NCBI GenBank assembly: GCA_900319885.1
Contig: ONQH01000009.1
Coordinates: 1 to 13,252 of the forward strand
Source: Candidatus Avelusimicrobium ruminicola
GTDB lineage: Bacteria > Elusimicrobiota > Elusimicrobia > Elusimicrobiales > Elusimicrobiaceae
Length of the DNA stretch: 13,252 nt
Direction of reading: 5' to 3'
Below, one piece after another: positions 1 through 6,869 of the stretch. The notes beneath the pieces were generated by a model. The model was given only the letters and a program-made list of their open reading frames with translations. It made no database searches and was not told where the DNA came from. Positions within the stretch are counted from its first letter, which is position 1. Every line of letters begins with the position of its first letter. The position numbers and the translations under genes were made by a program.

Positions 1-2
1 AA

Positions 3-161
3 GCCATTTGTAAAGATGAAAAAGTTTATACAGACGAAGACGATTTCATGGAAGATATGGGTGAGTTTTTGGATTTTTTTGAGAGTATGACACTGGTTAT
101 GAGCTTATCCCAAGCGTTGATTAGTATTAAACGCATTATGGATAAATTTAAAGAATTATGA
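3..161 (+). CDS. C-terminal 52 residues of an unknown acidic protein (partial)
   Basis: An open frame enters from the left edge and ends at a TGA at 159-161. It reads as 52 residues beginning AICKDEKVYTDEDDFMEDMG and ending IMDKFKEL. The first half is very acidic and the second half looks like an amphipathic helix with a basic end. I recognise no family. The GAGGAG ribosome binding site of the next gene (160-165) overlaps this stop codon, so the two genes are closely coupled and probably co-transcribed. The reading frame is credible because of that junction and the lack of internal stops, but too little is present to assign a role. Confidence 0.6.
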   Translation, partial: AICKDEKVYTDEDDFMEDMGEFLDFFESMTLVMSLSQALISIKRIMDKFKEL

Positions 162-171
162 GGAGACGCTT

Positions 172-513
172 ATGTTCTTCCTATTGGTGATAGTTGTTTT
201 GATAGTCATATGGTTTATCTATACATCCCGCATTGCTTATTGCAATATGAAACTGTTTGATTATGCGTTATCCGGGGATGAATATCGTGTGCGCGAGTTG
301 TTGCGTACCAATGCAGATGTAAATATGCACGAGCCAAATGGTCTTACCCCTTTAATGGTGGCGGCTCAAAGAGGCCATATTCGTATTGTGAAATTGTTAT
401 TGGATGCCGGGGCAAATCCACGTTTAACTGATAACAAAGGATTTAATGCCCAATATCATGCCATGTGGTATGGCCATCCGGAAATAGCTGCTTTGATTGA
501 TCAGTATATGTAA
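172..513 (+). CDS. Membrane-anchored ankyrin-repeat protein
   Basis: A 113-residue protein. Residues 2-17 form one strongly hydrophobic segment (FFLLVIVVLIVIWFIY), most likely a signal anchor. The rest is ankyrin repeats: a degenerate one at about 26-54, a canonical one at about 57-86 (GLTPLMVAAQRGH, then IVKLLLDAGAN), and a partial C-terminal one at about 90-113. Ankyrin repeats bind proteins and have no catalytic activity, so this is probably a small membrane-tethered adaptor or an inhibitor/immunity-type protein; the partner is unknown. The ATG at 172 follows GAGGAG (160-165) with 6 bases between. The start is well supported because the membrane segment begins immediately after it. The stop lies at the very beginning of the large structured RNA region. 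Confidence 0.85.
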   Translation: MFFLLVIVVLIVIWFIYTSRIAYCNMKLFDYALSGDEYRVRELLRTNADVNMHEPNGLTPLMVAAQRGHIRIVKLLLDAGANPRLTDNKGFNAQYHAMWYGHPEIAALIDQYM

Positions 514-1101
514 AAGGAAGCGTAGTGGAAGGCAAGAGATAGGGCTTTTGCTCAATATGCGTTTCGCAGTAAGTTACTAGGCAACGGTTGCTCCAAGGTT
601 CGTTGCACCAAGGGCGGTCCGTTACAGAAGGGCGACTTGAAAATGTCCCTGCTTATTATCCCTGATTGGGTATTTGTAGTTATGCGGTATTTTCATATTT
701 AGTGAGTTAGAAGGTTAACCGGATGTGTAATTAACTTTCTGCTGGGAAAGGAAACTCTGAGTTTGTTAACTGCCCCGAAGTTTCAGTTAACAGCGGGTTT
801 TACGGAACCTGTCATATTGAGTATACAACCGTTTAATCGGAAGCCTAAAATTCCTGATTATATGCGTGTAATTGCAAAGAGAGGATGACCCGTAATAAGA
901 GCCGAGAGCCGTGCTATAAAGGGCTCCGGTAGGGCTCCGGCCAAGCATATTTTATTCCACTGCTTGGTGTCTAGTAGGCAGATTTTACGAATACAATGTC
1001 AGAAAATGCCAGATTTATGTTTATAGTGTAGGGGGCCACACCCGGTAGGGAGTAATCCCATAGTTGGCATATCTTACGTACTACCTTTACCCAAGGGGTA
1101 C
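511..1101 (+). ncRNA. Candidate large structured noncoding RNA (about 590 nt, ROOL/GOLLD-like in size and style)
   Basis: This stretch holds no credible gene but many perfect or near-perfect stems. They are TGCG/CGCA (558-561/565-568); GCAACG/CGTTGC (581-586/601-606); an 11-bp hairpin 708-718/731-741 with two G-U pairs; GTTAACTG/CAGTTAAC (765-772/784-791); GCCG-a-GAGCC (901-910) with GGCTCCGGC (933-941); CCAAGC/GCTTGG (942-947/961-966); ATGCCA/TGGCAT (1006-1011/1065-1070), which closes a 3' domain containing GTGT/ACAC (1026-1029/1038-1041) and GGGA-GTAA-TCCC (1048-1059) with a GNRA tetraloop. A possible terminal helix joins 513-524 to 1075-1088. The CCCC in the 773-783 loop could pair with the nearby GGG at 744-746 or 795-797. 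The size and many branches resemble the ROOL and GOLLD classes known from phages and rumen or gut bacteria, but I cannot confirm membership from memory. Plus strand is inferred from G-U pairs, the tetraloop and flanking gene direction. It lacks a terminator and leads directly into the NYN gene, so it could also be a very long 5' leader. Confidence 0.7.
1078..1101 (+). promoter_or_regulatory. Hairpin directly before the NYN-gene ribosome binding site
   Basis: GTAC (1078-1081) and CCTT (1084-1087) pair with AAGG (1093-1096) and GTAC (1098-1101) around a TACCC loop, with a small internal loop. The hairpin ends 4 bases before the AAGGAG at 1106-1111. Its left arm overlaps the 3' strand of the proposed long-range helix (1075-1088), so the two pairings exclude each other. 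A regulatory role is inference. Confidence 0.35.
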
Positions 1102-1117
1102 AACTAAGGAGATGTAT

Positions 1118-1513
1118 ATGACAAGTCTTATCATTGATGGATCCAATGTCGTTCGTTCGGCTTATGGCCTGCAAGGCAAGCCAAATTTTGATCTAGAAGC
1201 CCGGTTATCAGACCAATTAGTTGACTATGTGTCCAGTTTTAATACGGACTCTTCCAGAGAGATTGAATGTTATTTTGATGGTTATAAACGCGCCATTTCC
1301 CGCCCGCATGGAATGAGTGTGTTCTTCTCGGCTCGCCATAAAGCCGATAAACTCATCATCAATTCCATTTATGAGCATACCCAACAATATGGCCGCGATG
1401 TTTGCGTGGTTACGGCAGATAATGAAATTATCCAAGTAGCACGCGCTTGTGGTGCCGATGTGCAATACACATATTCTTTTTTAAAGGGTTTTTGGCCCTA
1501 TATCAATTTCTAA
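1118..1513 (+). CDS. NYN/YacP-like PIN-fold nuclease domain protein
   Basis: A 131-residue single-domain protein of the NYN (PIN-like) fold, closest in feel to the YacP family of RNA endonucleases. It starts with SLIIDGSNVV (acidic residue D7), followed by CYFDGYKR (D54), KADKLIINSI (D77) and VVTADNEI (D101). These are the four acidic positions expected for the metal-dependent active site, so it should be an active ribonuclease. At 131 residues it is shorter than typical YacP (about 170). I chose ATG 1118, not the upstream in-frame ATG at 1064, because AAGGAG (1106-1111) sits 6 bases ahead, the NYN fold begins right there, and 1064 lies inside a predicted RNA stem. Its stop TAA overlaps the AAGGAG of the helicase gene, so the two are coupled. 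Processing of the upstream structured RNA is an attractive but untested role. Confidence 0.82.
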   Translation: MTSLIIDGSNVVRSAYGLQGKPNFDLEARLSDQLVDYVSSFNTDSSREIECYFDGYKRAISRPHGMSVFFSARHKADKLIINSIYEHTQQYGRDVCVVTADNEIIQVARACGADVQYTYSFLKGFWPYINF

Positions 1514-1523
1514 GGAGATTATT

Positions 1524-2864
1524 ATGACACAGCAAATTATTTCTTCCGAATTGGAAATGACACCTGAAATTAAAAATGCTATTTACCACATTAATCACGG
1601 AGACAACGTGTTTATTCATGGCCGCCCCGGTACAGGGAAATCAACCTTCCTAAAAGGGCTTCGCGAGCATTTAAACGTGAAAAGCAAAAATGCTATGTTT
1701 GTGGCTCCCACGGGTATTGCAGCTTTGAACATTCATGGGCAAACCATTCATTCTTTCTTTCATCTTAATCCAAGTGATATCCATGCACCGCTCGACTATG
1801 CCAACCGCAATGCTTTAAAAACTGCATGGCGTAATTTGGATATTTTAGTCGTTGACGAAATTTCCATGGTTCGAGCCGATATTTTCGATAAAATGAATCA
1901 ACGCTTGCAAGAGGTGTTAGAGGACGAACGTCCCTTTGCCCACAAACAAGTTATTGTCGTAGGCGATTTAAACCAACTGGCTCCGGTGCTTAATGAGAAG
2001 TCCAACCTACAACAGGATAAATTGTGTAAAGAGAATTATAACACCTCCTACGTATTTGAAGCAAAATGCTGGAAAGAAATGAATTTTAAGCATATTTTCT
2101 TTACCAAGATTTTCCGCCAAACCGATAAAGAATTTACAAGCCACCTGGCTGCTTTGGAATCGGCGCAAGGCTCAAACTTTAGCAAAGCCCTTGATTATTT
2201 TAATAAACGGGTAACGGATAAACGTCCGCAAGAAGCCGTGTGTTTATGTGCGCGTAAAATTGACGCTCAGCACATTAACCAGGCAGAACTGGACAAATTA
2301 CCACAACCGACTTATCGTATCCCGGCATATCAAAGTAGTCGTTACGATAACGATTGGAAAGAGGCTAATTGCCCTGCCCCCAAGGTGTTGTACCTTAAAA
2401 TTGGTGCTAAAGTGATGTTCGTACGCAATGATGAAGAAAAACAATTCGTGAACGGTATGATAGGGCGAGTAAAAAGCATCAATTGTGTTAAAGAGCGTGC
2501 GATTAAAAGCATTACGGTTGAAATTGCGCCTGGGCGTGATGTGGAAGTACGTTGCTGTACGTGGTATAAGATGGTGCTTAATAAAAAAACCGGACGGCAA
2601 GAAGCTGACTTGGAAAATTACTTTTGCCAGTTCCCTTTACAATTGGCATGGGCAACCACTATCCACAAAGCCCAGGGTATGACTTTTGACTCTGCTTATG
2701 TGGACATGGGTGAAAAAGGAGCATTTAGTATCGGGCAAACTTATGTGGCTTTGAGCCGTGTACGCACCATAGAAGGATTGTGGCTTAAAAAACCGCTCAA
2801 AGAAACGGATATTTTGTCTAATCCAGCCGTAGAAAAGTTTTATCAAGAGATTAGGAATAAATGA
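1524..2864 (+). CDS. Pif1-like SF1B DNA helicase
   Basis: A 446-residue superfamily 1 helicase with all main motifs in order: Walker A GRPGTGKST (33-41); motif Ia APTGIAALNIHGQTIHSFF (61-79); Walker B VVDEISM (109-115); motif III GDLNQLAPV (147-155); FRQTD (197-201); and the C-terminal RecA-like motifs TIHKAQGMTFD (379-389) and YVALSRVR (407-414). This pattern is that of Pif1/RecD2-type 5'-3' ATP-dependent helicases, which unwind duplex DNA, RNA-DNA hybrids or G-quadruplexes. Compact stand-alone versions are frequent in phages and mobile elements. The ribosome binding site AAGGAG (1512-1517) overlaps the stop codon of the NYN gene, with 6 bases to the ATG, so nuclease and helicase are made together. 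No extra domain is visible. The family call is firm; the substrate is unknown. Confidence 0.93.
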   Translation: MTQQIISSELEMTPEIKNAIYHINHGDNVFIHGRPGTGKSTFLKGLREHLNVKSKNAMFVAPTGIAALNIHGQTIHSFFHLNPSDIHAPLDYANRNALKTAWRNLDILVVDEISMVRADIFDKMNQRLQEVLEDERPFAHKQVIVVGDLNQLAPVLNEKSNLQQDKLCKENYNTSYVFEAKCWKEMNFKHIFFTKIFRQTDKEFTSHLAALESAQGSNFSKALDYFNKRVTDKRPQEAVCLCARKIDAQHINQAELDKLPQPTYRIPAYQSSRYDNDWKEANCPAPKVLYLKIGAKVMFVRNDEEKQFVNGMIGRVKSINCVKERAIKSITVEIAPGRDVEVRCCTWYKMVLNKKTGRQEADLENYFCQFPLQLAWATTIHKAQGMTFDSAYVDMGEKGAFSIGQTYVALSRVRTIEGLWLKKPLKETDILSNPAVEKFYQEIRNK

Positions 2865-2865
2865 C

Positions 2866-3039
2866 ATGAGAAAATCTACTACCGGCATCCCAGGCCTGGC
2901 TTTTTCTTGGCGGCGAGCTATTGGAATCAGCAAAATGAAACAAAAGATCTCTCGCAAAACGGGAATCCCCATGACCAAAAATGGGTTGGAACGCAAGTTG
3001 GGGCGTTTTGTTATCAATTTAATTATAAAGAAAAAATAA
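2866..3039 (+). CDS. Small highly basic protein, 57 residues
   Basis: This short frame begins one base after the helicase stop codon and ends at TAA 3037-3039. It begins MRKSTTGIPGLAFSWRRAIG and continues with ISKMKQKISRKTGIPMTKNG, ending in KLGRFVINLIIKKK. It carries many lysines and arginines and only a single acidic residue, so it would bind nucleic acid or membranes. The core FSWRRAIGISKMKQKISRKTGIP followed by a basic tail resembles a widespread family of tiny hypothetical proteins with an FSWKRALGIS-type start, which I recall from bacterial genomes but whose function I do not know. A weak AGGA (2853-2856) precedes the ATG. Translational coupling to the helicase (stop and start separated by one base) supports a real gene. 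Confidence 0.6.
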   Translation: MRKSTTGIPGLAFSWRRAIGISKMKQKISRKTGIPMTKNGLERKLGRFVINLIIKKK

Positions 3040-3056
3040 ATGTTAAGGAGAATGGT

Positions 3057-3908
3057 ATGTATAAGAAACTTTTTGTAGTTCTGTTAAGTAGTTTATTTTT
3101 TGCCTGTGGGCCCAAATTGCCTACGGTCAATAATAGTAGTCCAAGTGTCTATAGAGAATCCTTCAAGCAAGTAGAGAAATCCGTTCCACTGGAGGAAAAA
3201 GATGCGTTTAATTTATCCCTGAACATGCTGACAATGGAAAATATGAAGGCATATTTAGGCCATGGTGCAATTATTATGAATGATGAGGAAGAGGAAAAAG
3301 TTAAAAAGCAGTTTCATAAGAATCTGCATGGCAAAAATTATAAACAGATTATGAGTGAAGCTGATAAAATGATGCTTTCTAAAATGAAAAATGCCCAAAA
3401 ACAGTATGTTGAGGTACTGCAAGAAGAGGGGAACAATTTACTCTCTTTTGGCACTGAGCCACAATTTCAAGAATTGATTATTTCTCAGAATTCTTTAACA
3501 AAGAAACAAGCCTCTTTAACGGTAAAGAACGTATCCAAAACGGAGATTGCAGCATTTATGTTGGGAGCAATAGATATGAGTGAAACGATTCCTTTTGTCG
3601 CTGTGACGGGCATAGAACTCGAGCAGCCATTACGGCCTCATAAAAGCCGTGTAATTACACTTGAGTTGGACCCAAGCCTCGGTTGGGATAAATTTATTAC
3701 CGGCAAACAGCAAGTTGCATCAGCCAAGTGGATTGTGGTTGGTATTGAATATACAAACGGAAAAGAACTGATAAATGAGAAATTTTTAACGAGCTTGGAT
3801 GTGTTCCTGCAATTGCGCAGAAATTATGAATCTTTACTGGAAAGCAAGAAAGATTGGCGTTCTGCTTTTAATGTGGACAATGTAGCCAAAGGATTTTTCC
3901 CGCTATAA
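3057..3908 (+). CDS. Putative lipoprotein of unknown function
   Basis: A 283-residue protein with an N-terminal signal of lipoprotein type: MYKK, a hydrophobic run to residue 16, and the lipobox-like FFAC with cysteine at position 17. Lipidation and anchoring at the inner or outer membrane are expected, with the rest in the periplasm. The lipobox is not ideal because phenylalanine is at -3, with leucine at -4. The mature part has a charged, probably helical segment at about 45-130 (DEEEEKVKKQF region) and a more beta-rich C-terminal half. I recognise no domain. The start at ATG 3057 is favoured over an open extension back to 2907, because AAGGAG (3045-3050) lies 6 bases upstream, the signal sequence begins there, and the extension overlaps the small basic gene in another frame. 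Confidence 0.75.
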   Translation: MYKKLFVVLLSSLFFACGPKLPTVNNSSPSVYRESFKQVEKSVPLEEKDAFNLSLNMLTMENMKAYLGHGAIIMNDEEEEKVKKQFHKNLHGKNYKQIMSEADKMMLSKMKNAQKQYVEVLQEEGNNLLSFGTEPQFQELIISQNSLTKKQASLTVKNVSKTEIAAFMLGAIDMSETIPFVAVTGIELEQPLRPHKSRVITLELDPSLGWDKFITGKQQVASAKWIVVGIEYTNGKELINEKFLTSLDVFLQLRRNYESLLESKKDWRSAFNVDNVAKGFFPL

Positions 3909-3936
3909 GGGACAATACATAAATGGAGGTGAAAAT

Positions 3937-4779
3937 ATGGAAGTACAAATGACTTTAGATATTCCGGGTGCATATAATGCGACAGGTGTTCATTTAATGG
4001 AATGTGCCAAAAAGAATAATTACTTGTGTCCACAAGATTTTTCTTTCAGAAAGACACGTCCGGCTACTTTCTCCTATTTTGATATGGCTATTCGGTATAA
4101 AAATCGCTTTTATGCCATACTTATGGATATTCGTCATAATGATTTAAGCATAATTCCGGATTTTTCGGAACGAAAAGAAAAATTTATCAAATTTTGCCAA
4201 GGGAACAATCTGGTGCCTTGTATGTTTCCGCTAGACATGTCTTTAGGTAAACAAAACGGGCCTCACGGGTATGGAACATATTTTGGTGGTGGGTATGGTA
4301 TATCACAAATATTTACTCCACACAATAAAGAGAATTGGAATTTGTTTCATGCCGAAACAAGTAAACTTATAAATCCTAGTGAGGGAGCCACAGACGAACT
4401 AACGCCCATGTCCGAATATGAGAAATATTATTTTGCTACGGATGTTGCCAAGAAAATCGTTGAGGAAAAATATGGGAAAATTGTGGAGTGGTATGATGTG
4501 CTGCCCGGGAATGATCCGCAACTCATATACATAAATAAACATCATAATACAAAAGAGTGGTGTTGCGTTCGAGTGGTTGATAAGCCAATTAGTGAACTCA
4601 CGGAAAGTGAGGTGGCACAGGCCACGAAGAATATGCATATTTTCAACCCCATATTTAGTCACAACGGCCTTTTCTTTTTAATTTACATTGAGAAAAGTGA
4701 TGACAGAACGGCTCTGGGATATCACTACAAATACAAGATTAAGGAATCTTTCCGTACCTCATATGAAATTATAGATTAA
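3937..4779 (+). CDS. Conserved-looking protein of unknown function, 280 residues
   Basis: A soluble protein without signal peptide or membrane segment. A strong GGAGGTGA-type site (3925-3932) precedes the ATG at 3937, with 6 bases between GGAGGT and the start. It reads MEVQMTLDIPGAYNATGVHL at the N-terminus and has a glycine-rich, aromatic stretch HGYGTYFGGGYGISQIF at about residues 109-125. The C-terminal half (from about 150) looks like a separate alpha/beta domain. No catalytic signature or known family is recognisable. It follows the lipoprotein gene by 28 bases and is probably in the same transcript. Cargo of the island is the most that can be said. Confidence 0.72.
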   Translation: MEVQMTLDIPGAYNATGVHLMECAKKNNYLCPQDFSFRKTRPATFSYFDMAIRYKNRFYAILMDIRHNDLSIIPDFSERKEKFIKFCQGNNLVPCMFPLDMSLGKQNGPHGYGTYFGGGYGISQIFTPHNKENWNLFHAETSKLINPSEGATDELTPMSEYEKYYFATDVAKKIVEEKYGKIVEWYDVLPGNDPQLIYINKHHNTKEWCCVRVVDKPISELTESEVAQATKNMHIFNPIFSHNGLFFLIYIEKSDDRTALGYHYKYKIKESFRTSYEIID

Positions 4780-4804
4780 GGTATTTTATTGATATTTAAC
4801 TTGA

Positions 4805-4823
4805 CTTCTTGCCCTAGAAGAAG
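4805..4823. promoter_or_regulatory. Inverted repeat upstream of the recombinase operon
   Basis: CTTCTT (4805-4810) and AAGAAG (4818-4823) form a perfect 6-bp inverted repeat around a 7-base spacer, in the 68-base gap ahead of the DUF2924-recombinase operon. A TTGACT at 4801-4806 could serve as a -35 box, but I see no good -10 at the proper distance. It could be an operator or a leader hairpin; the evidence is weak. Confidence 0.25.
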
Positions 4824-4847
4824 CGTGAATGTGTATAGGAGATAAAT

Positions 4848-5231
4848 ATGCAAAACTATACACAATTAACCGCACGGGAATTACGTCTAAAATGGGCCGA
4901 GATCATAGGCCGGCCCATACCGCCAATCGGGCGAAGTCTAATTATCAAATATCTATTATGGTATGAACAAGCCAAGCATGAGAAACTTTCTCCACTTGGC
5001 TTTTTTCATGAAGTAGCCCAAGCCACCAAGGGAGCAGATAAACGCCCAAAAGCCACTCTTGAGATAGGCTCTAAACTAATCCGGTCCTATCAAGGGCTTA
5101 AATACGAAGTAGAAATCGTTCCACAAGGGTATCTATATGAGAATAATCTCTATAAAAGTCTATCCGGTGTAGCCAAGGCTATCACAGGTAAAAGCTGGAA
5201 CGGGAATGTATTCTTTGGAGTGAAGAAATGA
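4848..5231 (+). CDS. DUF2924 family protein, recombinase-associated
   Basis: A 127-residue basic protein matching the DUF2924 pattern. It has an N-terminal helix with LRLKWAEIIGRPIPPIGRSL, a helical middle, then GSKLIRSYQGLKYEVEIVPQ and the conserved C-terminal block with YKSLSGVAKAITGKSWNG followed by FFGVKK. DUF2924 genes are known as direct upstream partners of a particular group of large serine recombinases, so it is probably an accessory or directionality factor, or a DNA-binding helper; the precise function is not established. ATG 4848 follows AGGAGA (4837-4842) at 5 bases. Its stop overlaps the recombinase start (ATGA at 5228-5231), a classic sign of translational coupling. Confidence 0.85.
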   Translation: MQNYTQLTARELRLKWAEIIGRPIPPIGRSLIIKYLLWYEQAKHEKLSPLGFFHEVAQATKGADKRPKATLEIGSKLIRSYQGLKYEVEIVPQGYLYENNLYKSLSGVAKAITGKSWNGNVFFGVKK

Positions 5232-6847
5232 GTGATAAGAAAATACGTTGTGCTATCTATACGCGCAAATCAACGGAAGAAGGCTTGGAGCAAGAGTTCA
5301 ATAGCTTACAGGCCCAGAGGGAAGCGTGTGAGGCATACATTAAAAGCCAAAAGCATGAGAATTGGCAATTATTGCCTACTGAATATGATGACGGCGGGTA
5401 CTCAGGTGGCAATATGGAACGTCCGGCCTTAAAACGACTTTTATCTGATATTAAATCCGGCCTTGTTGATATTATTGTTGTCTATAAAATAGACCGCTTA
5501 ACCCGTAGTTTAATGGACTTTAGCAAAATAGTAGAGATATTAGACAAGCATAATGCCTCGTTTGTATCTATCACCCAACACTTTAATACCACTACCAGTA
5601 TGGGGCGGCTCACATTAAATATGCTACTCTCCTTTGCCCAATTTGAGCGGGAAGTAACAGGGGAACGCATAAGGGATAAGATTAGTGCCAGTAAGAAAAA
5701 GGGTATGTGGATGGGTGGAAAACCACCATTAGGATATTACCGCAAAGATAAGAAGATATACCCAGATGAAGAAAAATCAGCCCTAGTGCGCTCTATCTTT
5801 GAAAAGTATACTGAACTCAAGAGCACTACCTTGTTAAAAGACTGGCTAAATAAACAAGGGTACGCTATTTCAGTAGGGAACTTAAATTGTATCTTGCGCA
5901 ATAAGGCCTATATTGGTATGGTGGGACATAAAGGCATATGGTATCAAGGGGAACATCAAGGGATAATCCCAACCGAACTATTTGAGCAGGTACAAGCGGT
6001 AATGGTGGCCAACCGTATTAACCGTCAACATTATGACCCCAAGAAAAGTCTTTTGTCCGGCAAATTATATGATGATAAAGGAAACGCCATGAGCCCCAGT
6101 TGGAGTACAGGTTGTAGCGGTAAAACATACCGTTATTATGTGAGCCAGGCCATTATCCGCAAAGAGCCAAGCAAACTAGGCAAAATCGGCAAAGTGTCCC
6201 TACCACAATTAGAGAATTTCATAGATAGTTGGTTTGAAAGATTCTTACGCGAAAAGCAAAAGATACACCCATATATCCAACATTTTGAAGTTGCTAAGCA
6301 GAAGAAATTACTAAAACAACTATCGGCGTACACAATGACCCGAGACATAGAAAAAGCATTGATTAAGCGAGTCCAATTAAACCCAAACAAAGTAGAAATA
6401 ACCTTACATACAGAACAAGTATTGGAGTTATTTAATACCATTTATGAAAACCGGGAAATGCGCCAACTCAAACCCGAAGAATTGAAAACTGAAAATACCT
6501 ATACGGAGCCGTATCATATCGGTATAATAGCCAACGGAGAAAAGATAATCGTAGGACAGTTTGTAGAGCCAAAGAAACGCCCTAATAGCGAACTTATCAA
6601 AATCTTAAATCAGGCCTACACATGGCACCAAGACGTAATCAGTGGTACAAGCACACAAGATATAGCTAAGCGAGATAAAGTATGCGTGCAATATGTCCGC
6701 CGGATCCTCAATTTAAGTTTTTTGTCCCCTAAAATTGTCCGTTCTATCTTAAACGGTACCCAGCCGGCAGATTGCACACTCAAAAAATTGCTCTCAATAA
6801 AATCCCCGAATTGGCAAGAACAAGAAGGAAAAATAATTAAATACTAA
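5228..6847 (+). CDS. Large serine recombinase (integrase/resolvase family)
   Basis: A 539-residue site-specific recombinase. The catalytic resolvase domain spans about residues 6-155: YTRKSTEEG carries the nucleophile S15, a DDGGYSG motif lies at 54-60, KIDRLTR at 87-93 supplies catalytic arginines, and FAQFEREVTGERIRDKI (136-152) forms the long E helix. The Recombinase domain follows (GKPPLGYY at 164-171 onward). The region corresponding to the zinc ribbon (about 285-320, with RYYVSQAI) lacks paired cysteines, as I believe is usual for the DUF2924-linked subgroup. A C-terminal helix-turn-helix-like part (about 475-510, DIAKRDKVCVQYVRRILNLS) probably helps DNA binding. The protein is intact. 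It should cut and rejoin attP/attB without a tyrosine intermediate, mobilising the island. Confidence 0.93.
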   Translation: MSDKKIRCAIYTRKSTEEGLEQEFNSLQAQREACEAYIKSQKHENWQLLPTEYDDGGYSGGNMERPALKRLLSDIKSGLVDIIVVYKIDRLTRSLMDFSKIVEILDKHNASFVSITQHFNTTTSMGRLTLNMLLSFAQFEREVTGERIRDKISASKKKGMWMGGKPPLGYYRKDKKIYPDEEKSALVRSIFEKYTELKSTTLLKDWLNKQGYAISVGNLNCILRNKAYIGMVGHKGIWYQGEHQGIIPTELFEQVQAVMVANRINRQHYDPKKSLLSGKLYDDKGNAMSPSWSTGCSGKTYRYYVSQAIIRKEPSKLGKIGKVSLPQLENFIDSWFERFLREKQKIHPYIQHFEVAKQKKLLKQLSAYTMTRDIEKALIKRVQLNPNKVEITLHTEQVLELFNTIYENREMRQLKPEELKTENTYTEPYHIGIIANGEKIIVGQFVEPKKRPNSELIKILNQAYTWHQDVISGTSTQDIAKRDKVCVQYVRRILNLSFLSPKIVRSILNGTQPADCTLKKLLSIKSPNWQEQEGKIIKY

Positions 6848-6869
6848 TATGAAGTCTCTTTTTGTAATT

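Noticed and set aside
901..941. Group II intron domain V
   Set aside because: The stem with GAGCC/GGCTC looked like one, but the conserved domain V triad and loop are missing, and no reverse transcriptase is present.
514..1101. RNase P RNA or tmRNA
   Set aside because: None of the conserved core sequences of either RNA that I know can be found.
971..1174. 67-residue minus-strand frame in the RNA region
   Set aside because: It has no ribosome binding site or protein-like pattern, crosses the NYN start, and covers several strong RNA stems.
2889..2905. CCAGGCCTGG followed by a T-rich run, as a terminator after the helicase
   Set aside because: The palindrome leaves no usable loop and lies inside the small basic coding frame.
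2637..3017. 126-residue minus-strand open frame
   Set aside because: It lies opposite the helicase end and the small basic gene, has no ribosome binding site, and its composition is that of an antisense shadow.
2907..3056. N-terminal extension of the lipoprotein frame
   Set aside because: A strong AAGGAG and a signal sequence mark ATG 3057 as the start, and the extension overlaps the small basic gene in a different frame.
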